From: Lentzea alba
GTDB taxonomy: Bacteria > Actinomycetota > Actinomycetes > Mycobacteriales > Pseudonocardiaceae
DNA length: 64,000 bases
Assembly (NCBI RefSeq): GCF_011067745.1
Contig: NZ_JAAMPJ010000015.1
Coordinates: 154,281-218,280 of the forward strand
Reading direction: 5' to 3'
Notes under the pieces: generated by a model
Database searches by the model: none
Seen by the model: only the letters and a program-made list of their open reading frames with translations
Told to the model about the DNA's origin: nothing
In this document: in pieces, positions 15,540-24,738 of the stretch
How positions within the stretch are numbered: the first letter of the stretch is position 1
How the letters are laid out: each line of letters opens with the position of its first letter
Position numbers and translations under genes: made by a program

Positions 15540-18121
15540 GTGGATATTGGACGGCGCAACTTCCTCGAACTAGGTGCCGCGAGCGTCGGCACCACTTGGC
15601 TCACCACCGGCGGCACCGGTGGCGCGGCTTCTGGGGCGTCTGCGAGCTGGTTGACCGACACCTTCCTGCTGACGGGGGAAGACGCCGACCACACGGTCGA
15701 CTGGGAGTTCCAGTGCACGAGCGGGCGGAACAGCGGGGTGTGGAGCACCATCCCGACGCCGTCGAACTGGGAGTGCCGGGGCTATGGCACCTACAACTAC
15801 GGCGGGACCCTGGTGCCCGAGGAGAAGGGGCTCTACCGGCACCGTTTCACCCCGCCGGCGTCGTGGGCGCCGCGCCGGGTCTTCCTGGTGTTCGAAGGTT
15901 CCATGACCGACACCGAGGTGCGGGTCAACGGCGCGTCCGCGGGTCCTGTCCACCGGGGTGGTTTCTACCGGTTCCGGTACGACGTGACGACGCTGTTGCG
16001 GCTGGGCCAGCCGAACCTGCTGGAGGTCGTGGTCAGCAAGGAGTCGGCCGACAACTCCGTCAACAACGACGAGCGCCGAGCCGACTACTGGAACTTCGGC
16101 GGGATCTACCGGCCGGTGTCGCTGCAGGCGTTCCCCGCGGCCAGCGTCGACCGGATCGCTGTCGACGCCCGCGCGGACGGGACGTTCGCCGCCGAAGTCC
16201 ACCTCGACGGGCTGACCTCCTCCGGTCACGTAGTGGGGCAGGTGAAACGACTCGACGGCACGAACGTCGGCAGTGCGTTCTCGGTTCCGATCGCGGCAGG
16301 TGAGACGAAGGCGAGAGTGACGACGGCGGTCGCGCAGCCGCAGCTGTGGACCGCCGAGACACCGAACCTCTACCGGGTCGAGATCAGCCTCATCGGCGGA
16401 GACGGCACTGTGCTGCACCAGGTCGGGGAGCGGTTCGGTTTCCGCACCGTCGAAGTCCGCGCAGGTGATGGCGTGTACGTCAACGGCAAGAAGATCATCC
16501 TGAAAGGTTCGAACCGGCACACCATCTGGCCGACTCTCGGCCGCGCGTCGAGCCCGCGTCTTGCCCGCCAGGACATCCTCCTGATGAAGGAGATGAACAT
16601 GAACGCGGTGCGGATGTCGCACTATCCGCCCGACACCTTCTTCCTGGACCTGTGCGACGAACTGGGGCTCTACGTCCTCGACGAGCTCGCGGGCTGGAGC
16701 AAGCGGTACGACGAGCGTGCCGGCGCGCCGCTGGTGGCCTCGATGGTGACCCGAGACGTCAACCACCCGTCGATCCTCTTCTGGGCCAACGGCAACGAGG
16801 GTGGTTGGAACACCGCGCTGGACGATAACTTCGCCCAGTACGACCCGCAGCGGCGCACCGTGCTGCACCCGTGGGCCAACTTTGGCGGCATCAACACCGA
16901 CCACTACGAGAACTACGAGAGCACCCGCACCATCCTCGGCGGACCGGACGTCTTCATGCCGACCGAGTTCCTGCACGGGTTGTACGACGGCGGTGCCGGC
17001 GCCGGGCTCAACGACTGCTGGAAACTGATGGGTACCGCGCCGCGTTCGGCTGGTGGCTTCATCTGGGCGTTCTGCGACGAAGGAGTCGCACGGGGCGACC
17101 GCGGCGGCGCCATCGACGTTGTGGGCAACGCCGCCCCGGACGGCATTGTCGGCCCTTATCGGGAGAAGGAAGGCAGCTTCTTCACGATCAAGGACATCTG
17201 GTCGCCGGTTCAGCTCGCGAATCCCGACTACTACCGCACGTCGTTCCCGGCGGGCTTCGACCGCACGGTGAGGAAATCAACACGTGGGTCTGGAGGATCG
17301 AGAAGGCGGCTGACTTCGCCCGTCGGCTGGTGGTGTCGAACCCCGGTGCGTCCGCGGTCAGGGTAACCGAGAACGCGAGCGGGGTGACCATGACCGCAGG
17401 CACGACCAGCGTGACGATCGGCAAGGCGGACGGCAGGCTGCTGCGTGTCACTCGCAACGGAACCGCGGTGTCACTCGCCAACGGCCCTGCGCCCGCGGTC
17501 GGCACGGCCACGCTGACCAGGTTCAGCCACCGCCCCGACGGCGCCGCGCATGTCGTGCGGGCCGACTACACGGGGGACCTGACTTCGGTGTCGTGGCGGC
17601 TGAGCCCGAGCGGGTGGCTGCGGATGGAGTACCGCTACCACCGGACCGGGCCCCACGACTTCCTGGGCGTGAACCTCGACTACCCGGAGTCGAAGGTGAC
17701 CGGCGTGACGTGGCTCGGCCACGGCCCGTACCGCGTCTGGAAGAACCGGCTACGCGGTGTCCACCACGGCGTGTGGTCCAAGGACTACAACGACACGGCG
17801 ACAGGGGCCGCCATCTGGCAGTATCCCGAGTTCAAGGGATACCACGCGGGTGTCTGCTGGGTGGTGCTGCGCACCACCGAGGGCGCCATCACAGTGGTCG
17901 CGGAGCAGGACGACCTCTTCCTGCGCCTGTTCACTCCGCGAGTGGGTCCTGATCCGCGCAACACGGCTCCGCCGTTCCCCGCAGGCGGCATCTCGTTGCT
18001 GGACGCGATTCCGCCGATCGGCTACAAGTTCGCGCCAGCCGCCCAGCTGGGACCGGAAGGTGAGCCGACCACTGCGACTGGCGACTACCACCGCACCGTG
18101 CACTTCCTGTTTGGGCCATGA
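15540..18121 (+). pseudogene. GH2 beta-galactosidase-like gene, frameshifted
   Basis: The GTG at 15540 follows GGAG by five bases, and the product starts with a Tat-like leader (GRRNFLELGAA). Sugar-binding, Ig-like and TIM-barrel GH2 domains follow, with the acid/base Glu in FWANGNEGG and a nucleophile candidate in MPTEFLHG. The frame fails near 17270: left of it reads NPDYYRTSFPAGFDRTV, and the continuation PHGEEINTWVW is in another frame and runs to 18121. A segment expected between those two motifs in this family is missing, so this looks like an internal deletion as well as a frameshift. A truncated 608-residue product could still be made. Confidence 0.7.
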
Positions 18122-18243
18122 GCGCGCCAGACGGTCGGCAACCGCCCGCCTGAACGTACCTCGCCGGTTCAGGCCCAGGTTCGCGCGTGCGCGCGTCGAA
18201 CAGGGCCGGGTCACCTGCTGTGCACCGGGACACCTCGGTCGCG

Positions 18244-18363
18244 CCCAAACCCAACAGTCGCCACCTCGGCATCGACATCGTCTGTCTCGATGCCGAGGTG
18301 GTAGCGACCACGGTCCTCGATGGTCTGGATAGCCGTGCTGATGCCGGGATCGCGTTTCGAGCA
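18244..18363 (-). pseudogene. Fragment of a VOC/glyoxalase-family protein
   Basis: On the minus strand about 40 codons read GISTAIQTIEDRGRYHLGIE then TDDVDAEVATVGFG. RYHLGIETDDVDAEV is characteristic of vicinal-oxygen-chelate family proteins. There is no coherent start or C-terminus, so it is a gene relic. The original function cannot be named. Confidence 0.45.
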
Positions 18364-19260
18364 TCTTGAACTGAGGCTCTTCTCTGCTCTGGCGAGGTGG
18401 CGTCCCGAACACCCCGGACCAGAAGGCGGAGGCGGCGGCGTCGGCATGAGCGCGTCGCTGCTCGGCACATGATCAGCGGCATGGAGAGTGCGTCTCGGAT
18501 CAGGCCACACCGACGGCGTTGTGTGCGCTGTCCCGCCAGCGCGCGGCATGTCAGAGGATCGGGTTCGTCGTCGACGATGGCTACAGCGGCTCGTCGACCA
18601 CCGACTCGCTCCAGGTCCAGTAACAGCGCCATCGCCGGTGGAGCCTTCACGGAAGGCTCCACCGCGAAAAAGCGATCTTTGAACCGCGATGTGAGAACGT
18701 GTTCACCTTGCTGCCTTCGCAATCAGTGGGTGATGCGGAAGGTCGCGTCGCGTTTGTCCCACCGGCCAGGTGATCAGCGCGGTCAAACGCCGTCACAGGA
18801 CGTACTCAGGCCGTAGCAGTTGGCCGGTGCCCACGTTGACGAAGGTCCACGCATCGGAGGCCCGTGCTCAGAAGGAGTGCGGCCTTTGCGCTGTCGCAGA
18901 TCCTTGGCGGGACTGATGAGGTGGCCGTGGCAGTGGAGGAACGGCTGCGGGCGACTGTCTATTGTGGACTTTGGTGCTTGGGCGTGTTCGTCGGCTTGCC
19001 GGTCCGCGCCTGGCGCAAGCGTCGTTGGTGGAACCGCGGCGACCGGCTGAAGAATGCCGCAACACCGCCGTGGTCGCCGGCCGAGCCGGCAAGCCCTACG
19101 CCGCGTGGGATCACCTCGCCGTAGCTCATAGAACCGCCCGTGAGGTGTCTGAATGTGTCTGCTCAACGGCGACATCGAGCTCGATGTCTGTTGTCGCTCA
19201 TCGGGAGTAGGCGGAGCAGGGTGCTTTCCGGCCGCGTCAGGTAGCGGCGGCCAGATCGAA
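18364..19260. other. Gene-poor stretch
   Basis: Nearly 900 bases in which no reading frame has both a ribosome-binding site and a recognisable product. The longest plausible frame (18864-19124, plus) contains WCLGVFVGLPVRAWRKRRWW but matches nothing known to me. Codon use is less GC-biased at third positions than in the neighbours. It contains one strong hairpin and is probably eroded DNA. Confidence 0.4.
18636..18664. terminator. Strong 13-bp hairpin in the gene-poor zone
   Basis: CGGTGGAGCCTTC (18636-18648) pairs perfectly with GAAGGCTCCACCG (18652-18664) around a three-base loop. CGAAAAAG follows on the plus strand. No gene clearly ends here now; it may be the terminator of a lost gene. 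Confidence 0.5.
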
Positions 19261-19848
19261 CTACACGCCTGTGACAAGGTCGACGAGCGTGGTGATCAGG
19301 GATTCGTCGCTGACTCCGGCGGGCGGGTGTCCGAAGAAGCCGACCGATAGGTGGTAGCCGGTGAGCGCGAACGTGACGACCGCCGCGAGTGCCTCCGCAT
19401 CACGCGTCGGGATCGCCCCGGCTGCCATCCAGCCGGCCAGCCGTTGCGAACGGATGTCGACGTTGCGGGTGACCAAGAGCTCGCCGAGATGATCGACCGA
19501 TGCTCCGAGATGGTCACGCTCGCGTGCGACGAGCTTCATGAGCGGGTGGAGTCGCCGCAGGTTGTTGAGCCGGCGCTCGAACTCGAGCGCGAGCGCGATC
19601 CGTACGTCGCCTCCGATCTCTTCGGGCCCAGGGTTGATCTGCCGCTCTGCATTGATGCGGTCGACCTCGCGGTCGACGACCGCCTGGAGCAGCTCCTCCT
19701 TAGACCTGAAGTGCCGGTAGAAGCTGCCGCTCCCGGCTGACAAGCCCGCCGCCGCCTCGATCTGCGTCACGGTCGTCCCGGCGAATCCTTGTCGCAGGAA
19801 CAGATCCCATGCCGCGTCAAGGATCCTCGCCCGTGTTGGTACTGACAC
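19261..19848 (-). CDS. TetR-family transcriptional regulator
   Basis: A 195-residue regulator starting with the GTG at 19848. The N-terminal helix-turn-helix reads ARILDAAWDLFLRQGFAGTT, then SGSFYRHFRSKEELL. The rest is a helical ligand-binding domain with no recognisable ligand. TAGAAT lies seven bases before the GTG and would place transcription start at or near it, so a leaderless mRNA is likely. It is divergent from the beta-propeller gene, with a perfect inverted repeat between them, which is the expected arrangement for a repressor of its neighbour. Confidence 0.85.
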   Translation of the reverse strand: MSVPTRARILDAAWDLFLRQGFAGTTVTQIEAAAGLSAGSGSFYRHFRSKEELLQAVVDREVDRINAERQINPGPEEIGGDVRIALALEFERRLNNLRRLHPLMKLVARERDHLGASVDHLGELLVTRNVDIRSQRLAGWMAAGAIPTRDAEALAAVVTFALTGYHLSVGFFGHPPAGVSDESLITTLVDLVTGV

Positions 19849-19892
19849 CGGCGCAATTCTAAGGAAGGAGACGCTACAGCTCGAGGTCAGGG

Positions 19893-19917
19893 ATCTTCTT
19901 GCGATGTGCAAGAAGAT
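19893..19917. promoter_or_regulatory. TetR operator, perfect inverted repeat
   Basis: ATCTTCTTGC (19893-19902) and GCAAGAAGAT (19908-19917) are perfect 10-bp arms separated by GATGT. The repeat lies between the divergent TetR and beta-propeller genes, 45 bases from the TetR start and 38 from the propeller start. Size and position fit a TetR-dimer site controlling both. Confidence 0.75.
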
Positions 19918-19955
19918 TCTTGCGTCCGCCTAGGCAAGCTGCCAGGCTGGCGAAC

Positions 19956-21128
19956 ATGAGGAACTTTCGCTTAGCGACGCTCGCGGGATCGGTCGTCCTG
20001 GCGGGCCTGCTGGTTCAGGTTCACGCGCTGCCGGTCATGGCGGCGGACACCGACACGTCGTCGGTCATGGCCACGGGCCAGCTGCAGGGGATCAACTTCG
20101 ATCCGAAGAAGGGCACCCTTGATGGCTCGCCGGCCGACCATCTGCCCGGCAACATCCGGCGGCTCGACATCGACCTGCCGAACGGCGCGGCGCAACGGGC
20201 CGACTGGTCTCCCGACGGGAATCGCCTTGTCTTCCTGGACGCTCCGATCGGTGACCTCTGGCAGCACGACCTGGCGACCGGCGCGACCCGCAACCTGACC
20301 GAGTCGTCCGCGCTTCACAAGGGAGTGCTGCGGGCGCACCACCTGACCAACGGCGACGTCGTCCTGTGCGCGTTGACCGAGCGCAGTGCCGAGGACCCCG
20401 AAGGAGACCGCTTCCGCGGCCAACTGTGGGTGCTCCAGCAGCCTTTGGGCACACTTGCCCCGGTCGGTCTCGGCGAGAGCTGCTGGGAGGGCATCGCGGT
20501 TTCCAAGAACCCGGCTTCCACCCGCATCGCGTGGAACCAGTCAACCATCGACTTCACCAAGCCGGACGTGCCCATCCAAGCCCTGTTCGGCAAGTCGAAG
20601 ATCCTGACGGGCCGAATCGTCTACCGCAACGGCCGACCGGAGATCGCCGGTCGGACGGTCGCCCTCGACAAGCGCGACGTCTCCCTGGACACGCCCGCCG
20701 TCGAGGCACAGGACTTCCGAGCCCTGCCCGACGCGGACACCGACCCCGACGATGAGCTGATCTTCAGCGCCTACTTCCACAAGGGCGGACAGGCCATGCG
20801 CGTCAACCTCGACACCGGTGCCGTCACCGACCTCGCGCCGAAGTCGATCCTCTACGAGGAAGCGGAAGGCATCGACCCGTCCGGCCGTTACCTGATGGTC
20901 GAGCGAGACCTCGCCATCACCCTGTTCCCCGGCATGGTCGACATCTGGCGCCTCCCGTTGGACGGCTCAGGGAAGTTCGAGCGGATGACGACGTTCAACT
21001 ACTACAAGAACTTCGGGGCCAACAACCCGGTCATCTCGCCCGACGGCATGCAGATGGCCTTCGGACTGAAAGTCGAGGGCGCCGAGGGCGAGGGCGACGG
21101 TATCTTCCTGATGGACCTCAGCAGCTGA
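19956..21128 (+). CDS. Secreted WD40-like (PD40) beta-propeller protein
   Basis: A 390-residue protein beginning MRNFRLATLAG with a signal peptide to about residue 31 (VMAAD). The rest is a TolB/PD40-type propeller: ADWSPDGNRLVFLD, VISPDGMQMAFGL and several similar blades with WS/ISPDG turns. No catalytic site is evident. The ATG is preferred to an upstream in-frame start because it begins the signal peptide, although no clear ribosome-binding site precedes it. It is probably repressed by the divergent TetR. The role is unknown; a binding or scaffold function outside the cell is possible. Confidence 0.7.
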   Translation: MRNFRLATLAGSVVLAGLLVQVHALPVMAADTDTSSVMATGQLQGINFDPKKGTLDGSPADHLPGNIRRLDIDLPNGAAQRADWSPDGNRLVFLDAPIGDLWQHDLATGATRNLTESSALHKGVLRAHHLTNGDVVLCALTERSAEDPEGDRFRGQLWVLQQPLGTLAPVGLGESCWEGIAVSKNPASTRIAWNQSTIDFTKPDVPIQALFGKSKILTGRIVYRNGRPEIAGRTVALDKRDVSLDTPAVEAQDFRALPDADTDPDDELIFSAYFHKGGQAMRVNLDTGAVTDLAPKSILYEEAEGIDPSGRYLMVERDLAITLFPGMVDIWRLPLDGSGKFERMTTFNYYKNFGANNPVISPDGMQMAFGLKVEGAEGEGDGIFLMDLSS

Positions 21129-21206
21129 CGCAGGGTCGGCGCCGGCGGTGACGGTGGGCGGTGAGCCGTCGCTGGGCACAGTGTTCGACGCCGGCTACCG
21201 CAGGCT

Positions 21207-21476
21207 CAGCCGCTCGGCCAGCCCTGCTATCGCGCACTGGGGCTCCATCCGCACGGCAACGACCTGTCCGTGGTGGTGCCGGCGGCCGCCACAGGGCGGC
21301 CCGAGGCGGAGTTGCGCCCGGTGATCCGTGAACTGCGCGACATGCGAACGATCGACCAGCCTCGTCCCGGCCGGTTGACCGTCCAGAAGCTGGTGCACGA
21401 GCACGCCCGTCTGGTGGCCGACACCGTCGACGACGCAGCGCACCGTCTCGCCGCTGCCCGCGCGATGGTCGTGTGA
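21207..21476 (+). other. Possible coding fragment of unknown origin
   Basis: An open frame with strong GC bias at third positions reads LHPHGNDLSVVVPAAATG, then RLTVQKLVHEHARLVADTVD, and stops at 21476. No start codon with a ribosome-binding site is evident until ATG 21270. It may be the C-terminal remnant of a lost gene. No family was recognised. Confidence 0.25.
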
Positions 21477-21537
21477 TGTGCGACAGGGCCGATCACGGCG
21501 GCCACCCAGGTGAACCGAAGGTCGGGCGAGCAGGGTG

Positions 21538-21675
21538 TCAGTACGCGACGGTGATGCGGCGTCGGATGACCTGGTTCTGCTCGAGTTCGTCCACCAGGGC
21601 CACCGCGTGGTCCTCGGCGCTGACGAAGCTGCTGCCGTCCGCCGCGATGAGCATCTGGTCGCCGCCGAGCCCAGC
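21538..21675 (-). pseudogene. C-terminal relic of an NAD(P)-binding epimerase/reductase
   Basis: On the minus strand about 45 codons read GLGGDQMLIAADGSSFVSAE, then DHAVALVDELEQNQVIRRR and TVAY before the stop. This is the usual end of NAD(P)H-binding (NmrA/epimerase-like) proteins. No N-terminal part remains; the 2-hydroxyacid dehydrogenase gene ends ten bases away on the same strand. Confidence 0.5.
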
Positions 21676-21684
21676 AGGGCCGGG

Positions 21685-22692
21685 TCAGGCGATCCGGTGC
21701 AGGTCGCTGGAGCAGATGGTGCCGTGCAACGGTTCGCCCCCGGCGAAGCGCGCGACCTCGGCCACGGTGAACTCGCCCAGGCGCCGCAGTTCGTGGCCTT
21801 GTGAACCGGCCAGGTGCGGGGTGACGAGCACGTTCGGCAGTTGCAGCAGCGGGTGGCCGGGCGGCAACGGGTTGGGATCGGTCACGTCGAGCACGGCGTC
21901 GAGGCGGCCAGAAGCGCAGTGGTGGGTGAGGGCGACGGTGTCCACCAGGGATCCGCGCGCGGTGTTGATGAGCGTCGCGCCGTCCTGGAGCAGGGCGAGC
22001 CGCCGGGAGTCGAGCAGGTGGTGGGTTTCCGGCAGTGCCGGCGCGTGGACGGAGACCAGCTCGCTGCGGCGGCACAGCTCGTCCGTGTCGACCAGTTCCG
22101 CGCCGAGTGCGCGAGCTTCCTGGGTGGTGACGTATGGATCGGCGAGGAGGAGCTGGACGTTGTGCGCGCGTAGCCGTTCCAGCACGAGCCGGCCTGTCCG
22201 CGAGGCGCCGATGATTCCGATCGTGCGGCCGAAGAGCCCGGTGCCTGCACCCGAACGCCAGTCACCCGCCGTGCGGTCCTGTGCGTACCAGTTGGCTCGG
22301 GTGAACACGCGTTTCGCCGCGAAGACGATGGCGGACACCGTGTACTCGGCGACCGGCACCGCGTTCGCCTGTGCGGCCGACGAGACCGTGACGCCGTGGG
22401 CGAAGACCGCGGGATCGACATGTCCTTTCACCGACCCGGCCGCGTGGATCACGGCGCGCAGCTGCGGCGCGGTGGCGAGCACGGCACTGTCGATGCGCGG
22501 GCACCCCCAGCCGGTCACCAGCACGTCCACGTCGCGCAGCACGGACGCGGCTTCCTCCGTCCCGAAGGACGTGAGGGCCGGCCCCGGTTTCAGCCGCACC
22601 AGGGTTCGCAGCCGTTCCAGCAGATCCGCGGGGAACAGGTCCGGCAGCGCCCAGGGCTGCATGGCGAGCACCGCGACAGGATGTTCCGACAC
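21685..22692 (-). CDS. D-isomer-specific 2-hydroxyacid dehydrogenase
   Basis: A 335-residue cytoplasmic enzyme. The GTG at 22692 is chosen because GGAGGGG lies eight bases upstream; the longer frame would run through the operator. The NAD-binding core is GRTIGIIGASRTGRLVLERL, the catalytic Arg is in NTARGSLVD and the His in TPHLAGS. The glutamate normally found in a DVTxPEP segment is Asn here (DVTDPNPLPPGHP), which may change or abolish activity. It shares a divergent promoter region and operators with the first ABC importer, so it probably works on an imported sugar acid. Substrate unknown. Confidence 0.8.
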   Translation of the reverse strand: MSEHPVAVLAMQPWALPDLFPADLLERLRTLVRLKPGPALTSFGTEEAASVLRDVDVLVTGWGCPRIDSAVLATAPQLRAVIHAAGSVKGHVDPAVFAHGVTVSSAAQANAVPVAEYTVSAIVFAAKRVFTRANWYAQDRTAGDWRSGAGTGLFGRTIGIIGASRTGRLVLERLRAHNVQLLLADPYVTTQEARALGAELVDTDELCRRSELVSVHAPALPETHHLLDSRRLALLQDGATLINTARGSLVDTVALTHHCASGRLDAVLDVTDPNPLPPGHPLLQLPNVLVTPHLAGSQGHELRRLGEFTVAEVARFAGGEPLHGTICSSDLHRIA

Positions 22693-22722
22693 GGATGGAT
22701 CCCCTCCGTGAGGCGTGGCTGA

Positions 22723-22738
22723 GGTAAAACGTTTTACC
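22723..22738 (-). promoter_or_regulatory. Perfect LacI-type palindrome GGTAAAACGTTTTACC
   Basis: A perfect 16-bp palindrome 31 bases upstream of the dehydrogenase GTG. TTGACA on the minus strand lies 17 bases upstream of GGTAAA, so the palindrome would cover the -10 region of that gene. It belongs to the GTAACCGTTTTAAC-like family of sites in this locus. Confidence 0.7.
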
Positions 22739-22779
22739 ACGACAGGAGCCCTAGTTGTCAAAGGGTATGGCATCCAAGG

Positions 22780-22808
22780 TTGACCCACAGATGTAACCGT
22801 TTTATCTT
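22780..22808 (+). promoter_or_regulatory. ABC importer promoter with embedded operator
   Basis: TTGACC (22780-22785), a 17-base spacer and TATCTT (22803-22808) form a good promoter for the permease operon. The operator TGTAACCGTTTTAT (22793-22806) fills the space between -35 and -10, so a bound repressor would block RNA polymerase. Confidence 0.65.
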
Positions 22809-22862
22809 CGTGGTCGCCGTGTTCCGGTCAAGGATGATCGCATCGATGGGGGGCCACCGAAG

Positions 22863-23834
22863 GTGACTGCGGTCGAGACCAGACGGCCATCCCGCGACGT
22901 GCACCAGGAGACGCCACGCGCCCGAAAACCGGGACATCGCCGGCGGATCCGCCGGGATTGGCTGCTGCTGGCCGTGATGGCGCCAGGCGCCCTCTACTTC
23001 CTGGTCTTCCACTACGGCGCGCTGTTCGGGAACGCGCTGGCCTTCGTCGACTACGTGCCGTTCCTGGGACTCGCGGACAGCGCGTGGGTCGGACTGGCCA
23101 ACTTCCAGCAGATGCTCGGCGATCCGCAGTTCTGGAACGCGGTCGCGAACACGATCGTGATCGCCGGCCTCCAGCTGGTGTTCTTCTTCCCGGCTCCGCT
23201 CGCCCTGGCGCTGCTGCTGCACAGCCTGGTCGGCACGACCGTCAAACGGTTCGTGCAGAGCGTGGTCTACCTGCCGCACTTCCTGTCGTGGGTGATCGTC
23301 GTGGCGCTGTTCCAGCACATGCTCGGCGGTGCCGGAGTGGTCAACGGCTGGATGGGCGAGTTCGGTCTCGGGGCGATCCACGTCATCGGCAACCCGGACG
23401 CGTACAAGCCGCTGGTGGTCGCGCAGCTGATCTGGAAGGAATGCGGCTGGGCCACGATCATCTTCCTGGCCGCACTGTCCCAAGTGGATGATCAACAGTA
23501 CGAAGCGGCGGCACTGGACGGCGCCGGCTGGTGGCGCAGGCTTTGGCACGTGACGCTGCCGGGCATCCGCCCGGTGATCGTGCTGCTGCTGATCCTCCGG
23601 CTGGGCGAGTTCCTCGAGGTCGGCTTCGAGCAGTTCTTCCTGCAACGGCAGGCGGTCGGGCCGGAGGCGGGCGAGGTGCTCGACACCTTCGTGTACTTCA
23701 CCGGCTTCGCCAACGGCGAGTTCGGCTACGCGGCCGCCGCCGGGCTGTTCAAGGGGCTCATCGGCGTCGCGCTGGTGTACTCGGCGAACAGGATCGCGCA
23801 TCGGCTCGGTGAACAGGGGGTGTACCGGCGTTGA
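22863..23834 (+). CDS. ABC sugar importer permease (LplB/YteP-like)
   Basis: A 323-residue inner-membrane protein with six predicted spans, beginning at the hydrophobic WLLLAVMAPGALYFLVFHYG. The EAA loop that contacts the ATPase reads YEAAALDGAGWWRRLWHVTL. It is the first gene of a permease-permease-binding-protein operon of the Lpl/Yte type, which in Bacillus imports pectin-derived oligosaccharides. The GTG start follows a GGGGGG run nine bases upstream. It overlaps the next gene by four bases. No ATPase gene is nearby. Confidence 0.88.
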   Translation: MTAVETRRPSRDVHQETPRARKPGHRRRIRRDWLLLAVMAPGALYFLVFHYGALFGNALAFVDYVPFLGLADSAWVGLANFQQMLGDPQFWNAVANTIVIAGLQLVFFFPAPLALALLLHSLVGTTVKRFVQSVVYLPHFLSWVIVVALFQHMLGGAGVVNGWMGEFGLGAIHVIGNPDAYKPLVVAQLIWKECGWATIIFLAALSQVDDQQYEAAALDGAGWWRRLWHVTLPGIRPVIVLLLILRLGEFLEVGFEQFFLQRQAVGPEAGEVLDTFVYFTGFANGEFGYAAAAGLFKGLIGVALVYSANRIAHRLGEQGVYRR

Positions 23835-24709
23835 GGGCGACATATCCGGCGTGGCAGGGCAAACCAGGGCCGGGGCTGCGGCTCGCGAAGGCGGTGGCGC
23901 TCGTCGTCATCGTGCTGCTCGTGTTGTTCCCGTTGTGGACGGTCGTGGCAACGAGCCTCGCCTCGCCCCAGGACGTGATCGCCAACGGTGGCTGGGTGGT
24001 GTGGCCGGAGCGGTTCACGTTCGGCGCGTACTCGGAGATCCTGGACGGCGGAGTCGTGACGCGGGCGCTGCTGGTCAGTGGCGGCGTCACGGTGATCGGC
24101 ACGGCGCTCAGCCTGGTCTGCACGGTGGGCCTCGCGTACGCGCTGTCACGGCCCCACGTCTACGGCGGCCGGCCGATGTTGCTGCTGATCCTGTTCACGT
24201 TCCTGTTCCCGCCAGGGATGATCCCGCTGTTCCTGGTGGTGCGCACGACCGGCCTGTTCGACTCCTACGCCGCGTTGGTCCTGCCGTTCCTGATCAACGT
24301 GTTCAACTTGATCGTGCTGCGGGGCTTCTTCCAGTCCATCCCGGCCGAACTGCTGGAGGCCGCCCGCATCGACGGCGCCGGCGAACTGACCATGCTGTGG
24401 CGGATCGTGTTGCCGCTGTCCAAGGCGGTGCTGGCGGTGGTGAGCCTGTTCTACGCGGTCGCCTACTGGAACCGCTTCTTCGAAGCCATCATCTACTTCA
24501 ACGACCAGACCAAGTGGCCGATCGGCACGGTGCTGCGCCAGTACGTCACCGGCGGAGCCGACCTCAGCGGTGACTCGACGGTCACCTCCGCTCCGCAGTC
24601 GACGCAGATGGCGGTGGTGGTCCTGGCCGTCGCGCCCATCGTGTGCATCTACCCGCTGCTTCAACGCTATTTCGTCAAAGGCGTGCTCACCGGCGCCGTC
24701 AAGGCCTGA
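23831..24709 (+). CDS. ABC sugar importer permease (LplC/YtcP-like)
   Basis: A 292-residue permease with six membrane spans. The TTG start overlaps the previous stop (TTGA), indicating translational coupling. The EAA loop is LEAARIDGAGELTMLWRIVL, and the C-terminus QRYFVKGVLTGAVKA is typical of the MalG side of such importers. It pairs with the upstream permease and the lipoprotein downstream to import oligosaccharides, probably unsaturated rhamnogalacturonan fragments given the context. Confidence 0.88.
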   Translation: MRATYPAWQGKPGPGLRLAKAVALVVIVLLVLFPLWTVVATSLASPQDVIANGGWVVWPERFTFGAYSEILDGGVVTRALLVSGGVTVIGTALSLVCTVGLAYALSRPHVYGGRPMLLLILFTFLFPPGMIPLFLVVRTTGLFDSYAALVLPFLINVFNLIVLRGFFQSIPAELLEAARIDGAGELTMLWRIVLPLSKAVLAVVSLFYAVAYWNRFFEAIIYFNDQTKWPIGTVLRQYVTGGADLSGDSTVTSAPQSTQMAVVVLAVAPIVCIYPLLQRYFVKGVLTGAVKA

Positions 24710-24738
24710 TCCACCCTTCAACGAGGAAGGAGCCACGC

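Noticed and set aside
18447..18606. Frame containing RIGFVVDDGYSGSSTTD, considered as a recombinase or regulator fragment
   Set aside because: No family match I can defend; too short and without a start.
18864..19124. Frame with WCLGVFVGLPVRAWRKRRWW, possibly a small membrane protein
   Set aside because: No ribosome-binding site, poor codon bias and no known relative; kept only as a remark on the gene-poor stretch.
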